Below are positions 8,869 to 20,012 of a DNA stretch of 64,000 nt, in pieces (position 1 is the first letter of the stretch; each line of letters starts with the position of its first letter). The stretch is from assembly GCF_009829325.1 (NCBI RefSeq), contig NZ_VUOS01000009.1, positions 269,143 to 333,142 of the forward strand. Reading direction: 5' to 3'. The stretch is from Nocardia sp. CY41 (lineage in GTDB: Bacteria > Actinomycetota > Actinomycetes > Mycobacteriales > Mycobacteriaceae). The position numbers and the translations under genes are program-made. The notes under the pieces are model-generated. The model did no database searches. It was not told the DNA's origin and saw only the letters and a list, made by a program, of their open reading frames with translations.

Positions 8869-9635
8869 ACCAGACGACGCACGGCGACAGCCCGAACGGC
8901 GGTGGGTACGGAACCGGCGGGACCCAAGTCCTGCTGAAGCTCAGCACCCGGCCCGAGCCCTATCAGCCTTTCGTGCGCGAACGGCTGGAAACCGACGCCA
9001 AGGAGATCATCGCGCGCTATCCGCACCCGCGCTCGGCGCTACTGCCGCTGCTGCACCTGGTGCAGTCCGAGGAAGGCTACGTCACCGGCACCGGCATCGA
9101 GTTCTGCGCGGAGCAGTTGGGTTTGACCGGCGCGGAAGTGACCGCGGTGGCCACCTTCTATTCGATGTTCCGGCGCACACCCACCGGCGACTACCACGTC
9201 GGGGTCTGTACCAACACGCTCTGCGCGGTCATGGGCGGCGATGCCATCCTCGCCGCGCTCGAGCGCCACCTCGGCATCGGGCACGGCGAGACCACAGCGG
9301 ACGGATCGATCACCCTCGAGCACGTCGAGTGCAACGCGGCCTGCGACTTCGCGCCGGTGGTCATGGTCAACTGGGAATTCTTCGACAACCAGACACCGGA
9401 ATCGGCGCAGGCCCTGGTGGACGCGCTGCGAGCCGGCCGGCGAGTCACCCCGACCCGGGGCGCGCCGCTGTGCACGTTCAAGCAGACCGCCCGCATCCTC
9501 GCCGGGTTCCCCGACGAGCGCCCCGGCGTGCTCGACGGCGCCGCCGGTGACGCGACGCTCGCCGGTCTGCGGGTCGCCCGCGAACAGGGCATGCGAGCCC
9601 CTGCGCCGCACGAGGATCCGGAGGGCCCGCGATGA
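8865..9635 (+). CDS. nuoE: NADH-quinone oxidoreductase subunit E
   Basis: The 24-kDa subunit, 256 residues, carrying the off-pathway [2Fe-2S] cluster N1a. Ligand cysteines lie in [14 protein letters not shown] and [13 protein letters not shown]. The N-terminal thioredoxin-like domain begins with a helical [22 protein letters not shown] segment, and the C-terminal tail of about 60 residues, rich in Ala, Pro and Arg, is typical of mycolata. It overlaps both nuoD and nuoF by ATGA. Confidence 0.96.
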   Translation: MNQTTHGDSPNGGGYGTGGTQVLLKLSTRPEPYQPFVRERLETDAKEIIARYPHPRSALLPLLHLVQSEEGYVTGTGIEFCAEQLGLTGAEVTAVATFYSMFRRTPTGDYHVGVCTNTLCAVMGGDAILAALERHLGIGHGETTADGSITLEHVECNAACDFAPVVMVNWEFFDNQTPESAQALVDALRAGRRVTPTRGAPLCTFKQTARILAGFPDERPGVLDGAAGDATLAGLRVAREQGMRAPAPHEDPEGPR

Positions 9636-10954
9636 CGCTCACTCCGGTGCTGAGCACCTACTGGGACGATCCGCAGTCCTGGACCATGGACACCTACCTC
9701 CGCCACGACGGCTACCAGGCGCTGCGCACCGCTCTGCGGATGGAACCGGACCAGATCATCCAGACCGTCAAGGACGCGGGCCTGCGCGGACGCGGTGGCG
9801 CAGGCTTCCCCACCGGCATGAAATGGAGCTTCATCCCGCAGGGCCCCGGACCCGACGGCGTCACCAAACCGCACTACCTGGTGGTGAACGCCGACGAGTC
9901 GGAACCCGGTACCTGCAAGGACATTCCGCTGATGCTCGCCGCGCCGCACGCGCTGATCGAAGGCGTCGTCATCGCCGCCTACGCCATTCGCGCGGCGCAC
10001 GCGTTCATCTACGTGCGCGGCGAGGTGGTTCCGGTGCTGCGGCGGCTGCAAGCCGCGGTGGCCCAGGCCTACGCGGCGGGCTTCCTCGGTCACGACATCC
10101 TCGGCTCGGGCTACGACCTCGAGCTGATCGTGCACGCGGGCGCGGGCGCCTACATCTGCGGTGAGGAGACCGCGCTGCTGGACTCGCTGGAAGGCCGCCG
10201 CGGCCAGCCCCGCCTGCGCCCGCCGTTCCCCGCCGTCGCCGGCCTGTATGCCTGCCCGACCGTGGTGAACAACGTGGAATCCATCGCCAGCGTCCCGCCG
10301 ATCATCCGCAACGGCATCGCCTGGTTCCGCTCGATGGGCAGCGAGAGGTCACCCGGATTCACCCTTTACTCGCTGTCCGGCCACGTGGCCCGGCCGGGAC
10401 AGTACGAGGCGCCGCTGGGCGTCACGCTGCGCGAGCTGCTCGGCTACGCGGGTGGCGTGCGCGCCGGGCACCGGGTGAAGTTCTGGACACCGGGCGGCTC
10501 GTCCACGCCACTGTTCACCGAGGAACACCTCGACGTGCCGCTCGACTACGAAGGCGTCTCGAGCGCGGGATCCATGCTCGGCACCAAGGCATTGCAGATC
10601 TTCGACGACACCACCTGCGTGGTGCGGGCCGTGCTGCGCTGGACGCAGTTCTACGCCCACGAGTCCTGCGGCAAGTGCACCCCCTGCCGGGAGGGGACCT
10701 ACTGGCTGGTGCAGCTGCTGGAACGGATCGAAGCGGGCACCGGCGTTGCGTCCGACCTCGACAAACTGCTCGACATCAGCGACACCATCAACGGCAAGTC
10801 GTTCTGCGCCCTCGGCGACGGCGCTGCCAGTCCGATCATCTCCTCGCTGAAGTACTTCCGCGAGGAATACGCCGAGCACCTGCGGCTCGGCGGATGCCCA
10901 TTCGACCCGGCACGCTCCACCGCATGGGCCGAGTCAGGAGGAGAGGTCCGATGA
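9632..10954 (+). CDS. nuoF: NADH-quinone oxidoreductase subunit F
   Basis: The 51-kDa NADH-oxidising subunit, 440 residues. FMN/NADH-binding glycine-rich segments are [16 protein letters not shown] and the [20 protein letters not shown] region. The cluster N3 ligands are in [15 protein letters not shown] and [12 protein letters not shown]. It accepts hydride from NADH and passes electrons to NuoG. ATG at 9632 overlaps the nuoE stop, and its own stop overlaps nuoG. Confidence 0.97.
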   Translation: MTLTPVLSTYWDDPQSWTMDTYLRHDGYQALRTALRMEPDQIIQTVKDAGLRGRGGAGFPTGMKWSFIPQGPGPDGVTKPHYLVVNADESEPGTCKDIPLMLAAPHALIEGVVIAAYAIRAAHAFIYVRGEVVPVLRRLQAAVAQAYAAGFLGHDILGSGYDLELIVHAGAGAYICGEETALLDSLEGRRGQPRLRPPFPAVAGLYACPTVVNNVESIASVPPIIRNGIAWFRSMGSERSPGFTLYSLSGHVARPGQYEAPLGVTLRELLGYAGGVRAGHRVKFWTPGGSSTPLFTEEHLDVPLDYEGVSSAGSMLGTKALQIFDDTTCVVRAVLRWTQFYAHESCGKCTPCREGTYWLVQLLERIEAGTGVASDLDKLLDISDTINGKSFCALGDGAASPIISSLKYFREEYAEHLRLGGCPFDPARSTAWAESGGEVR

Positions 10955-13488
10955 AACCGGTATCGCGCAGCGATTCGATCCGAGGTGGCGGCCGGACGAC
11001 GGGTGGGCCCGCCACCGTGCGAGACCACAACGGCGGACCCGCTCCCGCCGACCTGGTGACTCTGACCATCGATGACACGGAGGTCAGCGTGCCGCCCGGC
11101 ACGCTGCTGATCCGTGCCGCCGAACTGATCGGCATCCAGGTCCCCCGCTTCTGCGACCATCCGCTGCTCGATCCGGTCGGCGCCTGCCGCCAATGCCTCG
11201 TGGAGGTAGAGGGACAGCGCAAACCCGTCGCCTCCTGCACCATGACCGTCACCGACGGCATGGTGGTCCGCACCCAGCTCACCTCGCCCGCCGCCGACAA
11301 GGCGCAGGAGGGCGTGATGGAACTGCTGCTGATCAACCATCCGCTCGACTGCCCGGTGTGCGACAAAGGCGGCGAGTGCCCGCTGCAGAACCAGGCGATG
11401 TCCACCGGCCGCGCCGAATCCCGGTTCGACGGACGCAAACGCACCTATCCCAAACCGATTCCGTTGTCCACGGCCGTGCTGCTGGACCGGGAACGCTGCG
11501 TGCTCTGCGCCCGCTGCACCCGCTTCTCCCAGCAGATCGCGGGCGATCCGTTCATCGAACTGATGGATCGGGGTGCGCTGCAACAGGTGGGCACCGCGCA
11601 GGCCGAGCCGCTGGATTCCTACTTCTCCGGCAACACCGTGCAGATCTGCCCGGTCGGCGCGCTCACCGGCACCGCCTACCGATTCCGCGCGCGTCCGTTC
11701 GACCTGGTGTCCAGCCCGAACGTCTGCGAGCACTGCGCCTCCGGCTGCGCACAGCGCACCGATCACCGGCGCGGCAAGGTCTTGCGCCGGCTGGCCGGGG
11801 ACGATCCGCAGGTCAACGAAGAGTGGAACTGTGACAAGGGCCGATGGGCGTTCACCTACGCCACCGAACCCGACCGGCTCACCACTCCCTTGGTGCGCGG
11901 TTGGGATGGCGAGCTCGCCCCCGCCTCCTGGTCGGAGGCGCTGGCCGCGGCCGCGGAGGGACTGGCCGCGTCGTTCGGCAACGCGGGCGTGCTGGTCGGC
12001 GGCCGGGTCACCGAGGAGGACGCCTACGCCTACGCCAAGTTCGCCCGAGTTGCCCTCGGCACCAACGACATCGACTTCCGCGCCCGCGCGCATTCGGCGG
12101 AGGAGGCCGATTTCCTCGCCGCTCGCGTCTCCGGCCGGGACGGCACGGTGACCTATGACAGCGTGGAGTCCGCGCCGGTCGTCCTGCTGGTCGGGTTCGA
12201 ACCCGAAGAAGAGTCGCCGATCGTCTACCTGCGGCTGCGCAAGGCCGCCCGCAAGCACCGGCTGCCGATCTACTCGCTCGCGCCGTACTCCTCGCGGGGA
12301 CTCGACCGCATGTCCGGACGGCTGATGCGCACCGTGCCGGGCGCCGAACCGCATCTGCTCGACGCCATCCGCACCGGCGAGATCACCACCCCCGGCGCGG
12401 ATCCCGCCCAACTCGCCGATCTGGCCCGGCTGCTGCGCGAACCCGGTGCGGTGATCATGATCGGTGAGCGGATGGCCGGCGTCGCGGGTGCGCTGTCGGC
12501 CGCCGTGCGCTTGGCCGAGGAAACCGGCGCAGCCCTCGCGTGGGTGCCGCGCCGGGCCGGCGAACGCGGCGCGGTCGAAGCGGGCGCCCTGCCCGGCCTG
12601 CTGCCCGGCGGGCGGCCGGTCGCCGATCCGCGTGCCCGTCAACAGGTCCGGGCGGTCTGGAACGTGCCCGAGCTGCCCGTCGGCGCGGGCCGGGACACGA
12701 CGGCCATCCTGGAGGCCGCGTCCGGTCTCGGCGCCTTGGTCATCGGCGGCGTCGACGTCGCCGACCTGCCCGACCCGGCCGCCGCGCTGGCCGCCATCGA
12801 CGCGGCCAGGTTCGTGGTGAGCCTGGAACTGCGCCGCAGCCCGGTCACCGAACGCGCCGACGTGGTGTTCCCGGTCGCCGCGGCCATGGAGAAGGCCGGA
12901 ACCTTCCGCACCTGGGAGGGCAGGCCGCGTCCGTTCGCCGCCGCGCTCGGCGACGACATGGTGCGCCGCCAGAGTGCGCCGCTGTCGGATCAGCGGGTGC
13001 TACACGCCATCGCCGAGGAGATGTCGGTGCGCCTCGGCTTGCCCGACGTCGAGTCCGCCCGTGCCGAACTCGCCGAACTCGGCGCCTGGGACGGCGCGCC
13101 CGTCTCCGCGCCCACCCACCCGCCGCATCCGTTGCCGCAGCCCCAACCCGGCACCGCGGTGCTCGCCAGTTGGCGGATGCTGCTGGACGAGGGACGCATG
13201 CAGGACGGCGAACCGAATCTCGCAGGCATCGCCCGGCCTCCGGTGGTGCGCCTGTCGGCCGACACCGCCGCCGAACTCGGCGCGCAACCCGACGATCCGG
13301 TCACCGTCGCCAGCATCCGCGGCGCGGTCACGCTGCCGCTGATGATCAGTGACCTGCCCGATCGGGTGGTGTGGCTGCCACAGCACTCGCCCGGCTGCTC
13401 CATCGCCGAGCAGCTCGCCGTCCAGCCCGGCGCGATCGTGCATCTGCGGCACGCCGACGAGAGGATGAAGGAGCACCGTCATGAGTGA
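10951..13488 (+). CDS. nuoG: NADH-quinone oxidoreductase subunit G
   Basis: The 75-kDa subunit, 845 residues. An N-terminal [2Fe-2S] domain is visible in [22 protein letters not shown], followed by the His-Cys cluster segment [20 protein letters not shown] and a third set in [11 protein letters not shown] fourth Fe-S site, the N7 type, is suggested by VCEHCASGC and [11 protein letters not shown]. The remaining ~550 residues are a molybdopterin-oxidoreductase-like fold that no longer binds a cofactor in complex I. ATG at 10951 overlaps the nuoF stop, and the end overlaps the nuoH start by eight bases. Confidence 0.96.
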   Translation: MKPVSRSDSIRGGGRTTGGPATVRDHNGGPAPADLVTLTIDDTEVSVPPGTLLIRAAELIGIQVPRFCDHPLLDPVGACRQCLVEVEGQRKPVASCTMTVTDGMVVRTQLTSPAADKAQEGVMELLLINHPLDCPVCDKGGECPLQNQAMSTGRAESRFDGRKRTYPKPIPLSTAVLLDRERCVLCARCTRFSQQIAGDPFIELMDRGALQQVGTAQAEPLDSYFSGNTVQICPVGALTGTAYRFRARPFDLVSSPNVCEHCASGCAQRTDHRRGKVLRRLAGDDPQVNEEWNCDKGRWAFTYATEPDRLTTPLVRGWDGELAPASWSEALAAAAEGLAASFGNAGVLVGGRVTEEDAYAYAKFARVALGTNDIDFRARAHSAEEADFLAARVSGRDGTVTYDSVESAPVVLLVGFEPEEESPIVYLRLRKAARKHRLPIYSLAPYSSRGLDRMSGRLMRTVPGAEPHLLDAIRTGEITTPGADPAQLADLARLLREPGAVIMIGERMAGVAGALSAAVRLAEETGAALAWVPRRAGERGAVEAGALPGLLPGGRPVADPRARQQVRAVWNVPELPVGAGRDTTAILEAASGLGALVIGGVDVADLPDPAAALAAIDAARFVVSLELRRSPVTERADVVFPVAAAMEKAGTFRTWEGRPRPFAAALGDDMVRRQSAPLSDQRVLHAIAEEMSVRLGLPDVESARAELAELGAWDGAPVSAPTHPPHPLPQPQPGTAVLASWRMLLDEGRMQDGEPNLAGIARPPVVRLSADTAAELGAQPDDPVTVASIRGAVTLPLMISDLPDRVVWLPQHSPGCSIAEQLAVQPGAIVHLRHADERMKEHRHE

Positions 13489-15379
13489 TCTCGCCACACT
13501 CGTCGCGGCGTCCGCGGTGGCGCACGCCGCGGCCTCGGATCCGTACACTCCCGCGGGCTTCGGAAGCGACCCGCTGTGGCTGGTGATCGCCAAAGCCGTG
13601 GCCGTTTTCGTCTATCTGATGCTGATCCCGCTGATCGCCGTGCTCGCGGAACGAAAGATCGTGGCACGCATGCAGATGCGGATCGGCCCGAACCGGACCG
13701 GGCCGTTCGGCTCCCTGCAGAGCATCGCCGACGGCGTGAAGATGGCCCTCAAGGAGGACATCGTCCCGGCGATCGTGGACAAGCCGATCTACATCCTGGC
13801 GCCGGTCATCTCGGTGGTGCCCGCCTTCATGGCGTTCGCGGTGATCCCCCTCGGGCCGCAGGTGTCGGTTTTCGGCGTCACGACCCCGCTGCAGCTCACC
13901 GATCTGCCGGTGGCGGTGCTGTACATCCTCGCGATCACCTCCATCGGCGTCTACGGCATCGTGCTGGCCGGCTGGTCGTCGGGATCCACCTATCCGCTGC
14001 TGGGCGGGTTGCGCTCGACCGCGCAGGTCATCTCCTACGAGATCGCCATGGCACTGTGCTTCGCGACGGTGTTCCTGCTCGGAGGCACCATGGCCACCTC
14101 CGGCATCGTGTCCGCGCAGGAAGGCACCTGGTATGTGTTCCTGCTGCTGCCCTCGTTCCTGATCTACTGCGTCTCGATGGTCGGCGAGACCAACCGAGCG
14201 CCGTTCGATTTGCCCGAGGCCGAGGGCGAGCTGGTCGGCGGCTTCCACACCGAGTACTCCTCACTCAAGTTCGCCATGTTCATGCTGGCCGAATACGTCA
14301 ACATGGGCACCGTGTCCGCGCTGGCCACCACCTTGTTCCTGGGTGGCTGGCGGGCGCCGTGGCCGCTGAACATGTGGGACGGCGCGAACTCCGGGTGGTG
14401 GCCGGTGCTGTGGTTCACCGCCAAGGTATGGACGTTCCTGTTCGTGTTCATCTGGCTGCGCGGCACTCTGCCCCGGCTGCGCTACGACCAATTCATGAAT
14501 CTGGGCTGGAAGCTGCTGATTCCGACCTCGCTGGCGTGGGTCATGGTGGTGGCCACCGCGCGGGTGCTGCAAGCCGAGGGCTATCCGGTGCAGACTCCGA
14601 TCCTCGTGATCGGCGGCGTGCTGGTCACCGGCCTGTTGGTGCTGCAGTTCCTGCGGGCCGGCCGGGCCGGGGCGACCCCGCCACCGGTCGAGGAACCCGC
14701 CGCCGCGGATGCCACCGATTCGACGGTCTTCCTCGGCTTCCCGGTGCCGCCGCTGCCCGCCGACGCGCACGCCCGCGACGCCACCCGCGCCAAAGCGGGC
14801 CTGTTCGAGCCGCTGTCCGGGTTCGCGGTCACCGCGACGACCATGTTCAAGAAGCCCAACACCGAGTTCTATCCCGAACAGAAGACGCCGACCGCGCCGC
14901 GCTACCACGGCAGGCACCAGCTCAACCGTCATCCCGACGGCCTGGAGAAGTGCATCGGCTGCGAACTGTGCGCGTGGGCCTGCCCGGCGGACGCGATCTA
15001 CGTCGAAGGCGCCGACAACACCGAGACCGAACGGTTCTCCCCCGGTGAACGGTACGGGCGGGTCTACCAGATCAACTACCTGCGCTGCATCGGCTGTGGA
15101 CTGTGCATCGAGGCCTGCCCCACCCGGGCGTTGACGATGACCAACGACTACGAGATGACCGACGACAACCGCGCCGATCTCATCTACGAGAAGGACCGGT
15201 TGCTCGCCCCGCTGCAGCCCGGGATGACCGCGCCGCCGCACGCCATGCACCCCGGCGCCGACGAGGCGGACTACTACCTCGGCCGGGTGCCCGGCGCCGC
15301 GCCGGCCACCGCCGGAGCCACGGCGACCGATGCGCCCCGGCAACCCGCCCCCGCGGGCGTGGAAGGAGCGACACGGTGA
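13481..15379 (+). CDS. nuoHI: Fused NADH-quinone oxidoreductase subunits H and I
   Basis: One uninterrupted frame of 632 residues covers two normally separate complex I subunits. Residues ~1-420 are NuoH: about eight membrane helices with [37 protein letters not shown] and [20 protein letters not shown] Pro/Ala-rich linker (residues ~395-440) leads into NuoI, with [28 protein letters not shown], and both 4Cys motifs [12 protein letters not shown] and [12 protein letters not shown] for clusters N6a and N6b. No stop codon separates them. The only plausible internal start is GTG at 14744, about 20 residues before the usual NuoI beginning, so separate NuoI synthesis by internal initiation is possible. 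An AAGGAG ribosome-binding site precedes the ATG at 13481. Confidence 0.93.
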   Translation: MSDLATLVAASAVAHAAASDPYTPAGFGSDPLWLVIAKAVAVFVYLMLIPLIAVLAERKIVARMQMRIGPNRTGPFGSLQSIADGVKMALKEDIVPAIVDKPIYILAPVISVVPAFMAFAVIPLGPQVSVFGVTTPLQLTDLPVAVLYILAITSIGVYGIVLAGWSSGSTYPLLGGLRSTAQVISYEIAMALCFATVFLLGGTMATSGIVSAQEGTWYVFLLLPSFLIYCVSMVGETNRAPFDLPEAEGELVGGFHTEYSSLKFAMFMLAEYVNMGTVSALATTLFLGGWRAPWPLNMWDGANSGWWPVLWFTAKVWTFLFVFIWLRGTLPRLRYDQFMNLGWKLLIPTSLAWVMVVATARVLQAEGYPVQTPILVIGGVLVTGLLVLQFLRAGRAGATPPPVEEPAAADATDSTVFLGFPVPPLPADAHARDATRAKAGLFEPLSGFAVTATTMFKKPNTEFYPEQKTPTAPRYHGRHQLNRHPDGLEKCIGCELCAWACPADAIYVEGADNTETERFSPGERYGRVYQINYLRCIGCGLCIEACPTRALTMTNDYEMTDDNRADLIYEKDRLLAPLQPGMTAPPHAMHPGADEADYYLGRVPGAAPATAGATATDAPRQPAPAGVEGATR

Positions 15380-16206
15380 CCGAACTCATCCTCGCCGCGG
15401 AGCCGTTGACCCGCGCCTACACCGGCGAAACCGTCCAATTCTGGATCCTCGCCCCGCTGGCCGTGCTCGGCGCGCTCGGCATGGTGTTCGCCCCCAAGGC
15501 GGTGCATTCCGCGCTGTGCCTGGCCGCCACGATGATCGCGCTGGCCGCGTTCTACATCGCCCAGGACGCGCTGTTCCTCGGCGTGGTGCAGATCGTGGTC
15601 TACACCGGCGCGGTGATGATGCTGTTCCTGTTCGTGCTGATGCTCGTCGGCGTCGACTCCGCCGAATCGCTGAAGGAGACCATCCGCGGCCAGCGGCTCG
15701 CCGCGGCCGCGGTGGGCCTCGGCTTCGGGCTGCTGCTCAGCGGCGGCATCGCCCACGGCGTGCGGGAGTCCGCGATCACGTTCCCCGCCACCGGTTTCCC
15801 TGGTCGCGACGTGATCGCCGAACTGGCCGAGCTGATCTTCCTGCGCTACGTGTGGGCCTTCGAACTCACCGGCGCCCTGCTGATCACCGCCACCATCGGC
15901 GCCATGGTGCTGGCCCACCGCGAGCACTTCGGGCCACGCACCGATCAGCGTGAACTGTCGCGCCGCCGGTTCCGCGAGAAGGGACACCGCGCGACCCCCC
16001 TGCCCACCCCCGGCGTCTACGCCAGGCACAACGCGGTGGACATCCCCGCGCGGCTGCCCGACGGGTCGTTCGAGGAACTGTCGGTCAGCACCATCCTGCG
16101 GCACCGCCGCACCAGGGCGCTCACCGAAGCGGCCGTCATCTCGGTCGGCACCACGCCCGCATCGGACGGGACCGACAACCCCAGCGACGAGGAAGGCAAC
16201 CGGTGA
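15376..16206 (+). CDS. nuoJ: NADH-quinone oxidoreductase subunit J
   Basis: A 276-residue membrane subunit with five predicted helices. The conserved pi-bulge helix is visible as [21 protein letters not shown]. The GTG start at 15376 overlaps the nuoHI stop (GTGA). The C-terminal ~90 residues after the last helix are charged and longer than in enterobacteria, as is usual in actinobacteria. It overlaps nuoK by four bases. Confidence 0.95.
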   Translation: MTELILAAEPLTRAYTGETVQFWILAPLAVLGALGMVFAPKAVHSALCLAATMIALAAFYIAQDALFLGVVQIVVYTGAVMMLFLFVLMLVGVDSAESLKETIRGQRLAAAAVGLGFGLLLSGGIAHGVRESAITFPATGFPGRDVIAELAELIFLRYVWAFELTGALLITATIGAMVLAHREHFGPRTDQRELSRRRFREKGHRATPLPTPGVYARHNAVDIPARLPDGSFEELSVSTILRHRRTRALTEAAVISVGTTPASDGTDNPSDEEGNR

Positions 16207-16502
16207 ATCCCGAGAACTACCTGTTCCTGTCCGCTCTGCTGTTCACCATCGGCGCGGCCGGAGTGCTGCTGCGGCGCAACGCCATCGTGGTGTTCATGTG
16301 CATCGAGCTGATGCTCAACGCGGTGAACCTCGCGTTCGTCACCTTCGCCCGGATGCACGACGACCTCGACGGGCAGGTGTTCGCGTTCTTCACGATGGTG
16401 GTCGCCGCGGCCGAGGTGGTCGTCGGCCTGGCCATCATCATGACCATATTCCGCGCCCGCCGCTCGACCTCGGTCGACGACGCCAACCTGCTGAAGTTCT
16501 GA
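16203..16502 (+). CDS. nuoK: NADH-quinone oxidoreductase subunit K
   Basis: A 99-residue membrane subunit with three helices. The two buried glutamates of the proton path are in [15 protein letters not shown] and [16 protein letters not shown]. The GTG start overlaps the nuoJ stop. Length and sequence match the family closely. Confidence 0.96.
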   Translation: MNPENYLFLSALLFTIGAAGVLLRRNAIVVFMCIELMLNAVNLAFVTFARMHDDLDGQVFAFFTMVVAAAEVVVGLAIIMTIFRARRSTSVDDANLLKF

Positions 16503-16503
16503 C

Positions 16504-18390
16504 GTGGACACCGCAACGCTGTGGCTGCTGCCCGCCCTCCCCCTGGCGGGCGCTGTCGTCCTGCTGCTGACCGGACGCTACGCCGACAAGTGGGGTCATC
16601 TGCTCGGCACCGCGATCGCGCTGGCCTCGTTCGTCGTCGCCGTGCTGGGGTTCGCCGACATGCTCGGCCGCGACACCGCCGACCGCGCGATGCACCAGAA
16701 CCTGTTCAGCTGGGTCCCGGTGGCCGGCCTGCAGGTCGACTTCGCGCTGCAGGTGGACCAGCTGTCGATGTGCTTCGCGCTGCTGATCACCGGTGTGGGT
16801 TCACTCATCCACGTCTACTCGATCGGCTACATGAGCCGCGATCCGGCGCGACGAAGGTTCTTCGCCTACCTGAATCTGTTCCTCGCGGCGATGCTGTTGC
16901 TGGTCCTGGCGAACAACTATCTCGTTCTCTACCTCGGCTGGGAGGGCGTCGGCCTGGCTTCCTACCTGCTCATCGGGTTCTGGCACGAGAAGCCATCGGC
17001 GGCAACGGCGGCGAAGAAGGCGTTCGTGGTCAACCGAGTCGGTGACATGGGCTTGGCGATCGCGATGATGGTGATGTTCGCGACGTTCGGGTCGATCGAC
17101 TTCGGCGTCGTGTTCGGCGCCGCGCCCTCCGCGAACGAGGGCACGCTCACCGCGATCGGCCTGTTGCTGCTGCTGGCCGCGTGTGGCAAGTCCGCCCAGG
17201 TGCCGCTGCAGTCCTGGCTCGGTGACGCGATGGAAGGCCCCACCCCCGTGTCGGCGCTCATCCACGCCGCCACCATGGTCACCGCGGGCGTGTACCTGAT
17301 CGCGCGCTCCCACGCGATCTTCGACCTCGCACCGAACGCGCGCCTCGGCGTGGTGCTGGTAGGCGCGGTCACCCTGCTGTTCGGCGCGATCATCGGCTGC
17401 GCCAAGGACGACATCAAGAAGGCGCTGGCCGCCTCCACGATGAGCCAGATCGGCTATATGGTGCTGGCCGCCGGACTCGGCCCGGCCGGATACGCCTTCG
17501 CCATCATGCACCTGCTCACCCACGGGTTCTTCAAGGCCGGGCTGTTCCTCGGCGCCGGTTCGGTCATGCACGCGATGGACGACGAAACCGACATGCGCCG
17601 CTACGGCGGACTGCGCACCCTGCTGCCGATCACCTACGTCACCTTCGGTATCGGCTACCTGGCCATCATCGGCGTGCCGCCGTTCGCCGGATTCTTCTCC
17701 AAGGACCGGATCATCGAGGCGGCGTTCAACCAAGGCGGGATGAGCGGGATCGCGCTCGGCCTGGCGGCGTTGCTCGGCGCGGGCCTGACCGCGTTCTACA
17801 TGACGCGGGTGATGCTGATGACGTTCTTCGGCGAGCGCCGCTGGAAACCGGACACCCACCCGCACGAATCACCCGCGGTGATGACCGGCCCGATGATCCT
17901 GCTCGCCCTCGGCTCGATCGGGGCCGGAGCGGTGTTCGCTTTCGGCTCCTCGCTGCAGAACTGGCTCGAACCGGTCGTCGGCGCCCAGCACGGCACCGAG
18001 ACCGTCCCCGCGGCGCTGGTCACGACACTGGTGCTCGGCGTGGTCGCCGTCGGCGTCGCGGTCGCCTACTCGCAGTACGCACAGCGCGAGGTCCCCGAGA
18101 CCGCACCCGAAACCGTGTCCGCACTGACCGTGGCCGCCCGGCGCGATCTCTACGGCGACGCCGTCAACGAAGCCGCGTTCATGCGACCCGGCCGGCATCT
18201 GACCCGAGCGCTGGTCTTCCTCGACAACCGCGGCATCGACGGCGTCGTCAACGGCACCGCGGCACTGATCGGCGGGTTGTCCGCACGGGCCCGGCGCGTG
18301 CAGTCCGGATTCGTGCGCTCCTACGCTCTGTCCATGTTCACCGGCGCGGCCCTGGTGGCCGCCGCCCTGCTGGCGGTGAGGTTGTGGTGA
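16504..18390 (+). CDS. nuoL: NADH-quinone oxidoreductase subunit L
   Basis: An antiporter-like proton-pumping subunit, 628 residues and 14-16 membrane helices plus a long C-terminal lateral segment. Family signatures are [52 protein letters not shown] and [23 protein letters not shown]. The start is GTG at 16504, one base after the nuoK stop. It overlaps nuoM by GTGA. Confidence 0.96.
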   Translation: MDTATLWLLPALPLAGAVVLLLTGRYADKWGHLLGTAIALASFVVAVLGFADMLGRDTADRAMHQNLFSWVPVAGLQVDFALQVDQLSMCFALLITGVGSLIHVYSIGYMSRDPARRRFFAYLNLFLAAMLLLVLANNYLVLYLGWEGVGLASYLLIGFWHEKPSAATAAKKAFVVNRVGDMGLAIAMMVMFATFGSIDFGVVFGAAPSANEGTLTAIGLLLLLAACGKSAQVPLQSWLGDAMEGPTPVSALIHAATMVTAGVYLIARSHAIFDLAPNARLGVVLVGAVTLLFGAIIGCAKDDIKKALAASTMSQIGYMVLAAGLGPAGYAFAIMHLLTHGFFKAGLFLGAGSVMHAMDDETDMRRYGGLRTLLPITYVTFGIGYLAIIGVPPFAGFFSKDRIIEAAFNQGGMSGIALGLAALLGAGLTAFYMTRVMLMTFFGERRWKPDTHPHESPAVMTGPMILLALGSIGAGAVFAFGSSLQNWLEPVVGAQHGTETVPAALVTTLVLGVVAVGVAVAYSQYAQREVPETAPETVSALTVAARRDLYGDAVNEAAFMRPGRHLTRALVFLDNRGIDGVVNGTAALIGGLSARARRVQSGFVRSYALSMFTGAALVAAALLAVRLW

Positions 18391-20012
18391 ACGAGTTCCC
18401 CTGGTTGACGACGCTGTGGCTGGCCCCGGTCGTCGGTGCGGCGATCGTGCTGACGCTGCCTGCCGCGCAGCGCACCCTCGCTCGAGCCGTGGCGCTGGGC
18501 TTCTCGGTGCTCGTGCTGGGTCTCGGCATCGGGCTGGCCGTGCGGTTCGACACCGCGGGCGCCCAATACCAGTTCGTCGAATCCCATCAATGGATTCCGG
18601 CGTTCGGCGCCGGCTACACCCTCGGCCTCGACGGCATCGCGCTGGTCCTGGTGCTGCTGACCGCGGCGCTGGTGCCCCTGCTGATACTGGCGGGCTGGCA
18701 CGACGAACGCGAGGTCGGCAGCGGCAAACGAGTGGCCCACACCTACGTCGCACTCACCCTGCTCGTCGAGGCGATGGTGTTGGTCTCCTTCGTCGCCCTG
18801 GACATCTTGCTGTTCTACGTGTTCTTCGAGGCGATGCTCATCCCGATGTACTTCCTCATCGGCGGGTTCGGGCCGCGCACCGGGGATGCGCTGCTGCGCA
18901 GGCAGCGCTCCCGCGCGGCGGTGAAATTCCTGCTGTACAACCTGTTCGGCGGGCTGATCATGCTGGCCGCTGTGATCGGGTTGTACGTCCTCACCGCCCG
19001 CGAGGGCCTCGGCCAGGGATCCGCGGGCACGTTCGATTTCCGCACGGTGGTCGCCGCCGCCAACGCCGGGCAGCTCGGCGCCGGTCCCGCGGTGCTCAAT
19101 GCCCTGTTCCTCGGCTTCATGTTCGCCTTCGCGGTCAAGGCTCCGCTCTGGCCGCTGCACACCTGGCTGCCCGACGCCGCCGTCGCGGCCACCCCGTCCA
19201 GCGCTGTGCTGATGATGGCGGTGGTCGACAAAGTGGGCACCTTCGGCATGCTGCGCTACTGCCTGCTCCTGTTCCCCGGCGCGTCGGACACCTATGCGCC
19301 GCTGGTGATCACGCTGGCGGTGATCGGCATCGTGTACGGCGCTCTGCTGGCCATCGGTCAGACCGACGTGATGCGCCTGATCGCCTACACCTCGATCTCC
19401 CACTTCGGCTTCATCATCCTCGGCGTCTTCGCCATGACCAGCCAGGGCCAAACCGGCGCGACGCTGTACATGGTCAACCACGGTATCTCCACCGCGGCGC
19501 TGTTCTTGGTGGCCGGATTCCTGGTCTCACGACGAGGTACCCGGCTCATCGCCGAGTACGGCGGCGTGCAGAAGGTGGCTCCCGTGTTGGCCGGCACCTT
19601 CTTCATCGCCGGTCTGGCGACGCTGTCGCTGCCGGGGCTCGCCCCCTTCGTCAGTGAATTCCTCGTGCTGATCGGGACATTCACCCGCTACCAGTTCGCC
19701 GCCGTGATCGCCGCCAGCGCCCTGGTTCTCGCGGCCCTCTACATTCTGTGGCTCTACCAGCGGATGATGACCGGGCCGGTGAAGAAAGGCAACGAGCGCA
19801 TCTATGATCTCGCACCGCGCGAAGTCGCCGTGGTGGTCCCGTTGATCGTCGCGCTGCTGTTCCTCGGCATCTATCCGAAGGTTCTGACCGACTTCATCAA
19901 TCCCGCGGTGAGCCAGACGCTCACCACCATCGGCCGCAACGACCCCGCACCCTCGACACCACCCTTGCCGGAAGCGGGATCGGCCCACCAGTCCGGAGGT
20001 GCCCACAAGTGA
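18387..20012 (+). CDS. nuoM: NADH-quinone oxidoreductase subunit M
   Basis: The second antiporter-like pump subunit, 541 residues. Signatures are [17 protein letters not shown] (with the pumping-path glutamate), [40 protein letters not shown] and [15 protein letters not shown]. Two GTG codons lie in tandem at 18384 and 18387; the second is chosen because it forms the GTGA overlap seen at the other junctions and gives the usual VNEFPWL beginning. Confidence 0.96.
   Translation: MNEFPWLTTLWLAPVVGAAIVLTLPAAQRTLARAVALGFSVLVLGLGIGLAVRFDTAGAQYQFVESHQWIPAFGAGYTLGLDGIALVLVLLTAALVPLLILAGWHDEREVGSGKRVAHTYVALTLLVEAMVLVSFVALDILLFYVFFEAMLIPMYFLIGGFGPRTGDALLRRQRSRAAVKFLLYNLFGGLIMLAAVIGLYVLTAREGLGQGSAGTFDFRTVVAAANAGQLGAGPAVLNALFLGFMFAFAVKAPLWPLHTWLPDAAVAATPSSAVLMMAVVDKVGTFGMLRYCLLLFPGASDTYAPLVITLAVIGIVYGALLAIGQTDVMRLIAYTSISHFGFIILGVFAMTSQGQTGATLYMVNHGISTAALFLVAGFLVSRRGTRLIAEYGGVQKVAPVLAGTFFIAGLATLSLPGLAPFVSEFLVLIGTFTRYQFAAVIAASALVLAALYILWLYQRMMTGPVKKGNERIYDLAPREVAVVVPLIVALLFLGIYPKVLTDFINPAVSQTLTTIGRNDPAPSTPPLPEAGSAHQSGGAHK

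Noticed and set aside
10699..12642. A 647-residue minus-strand open frame inside nuoFG
   Set aside because: Composition-driven shadow of nuoG; no motifs and fully antisense to conserved sequence.
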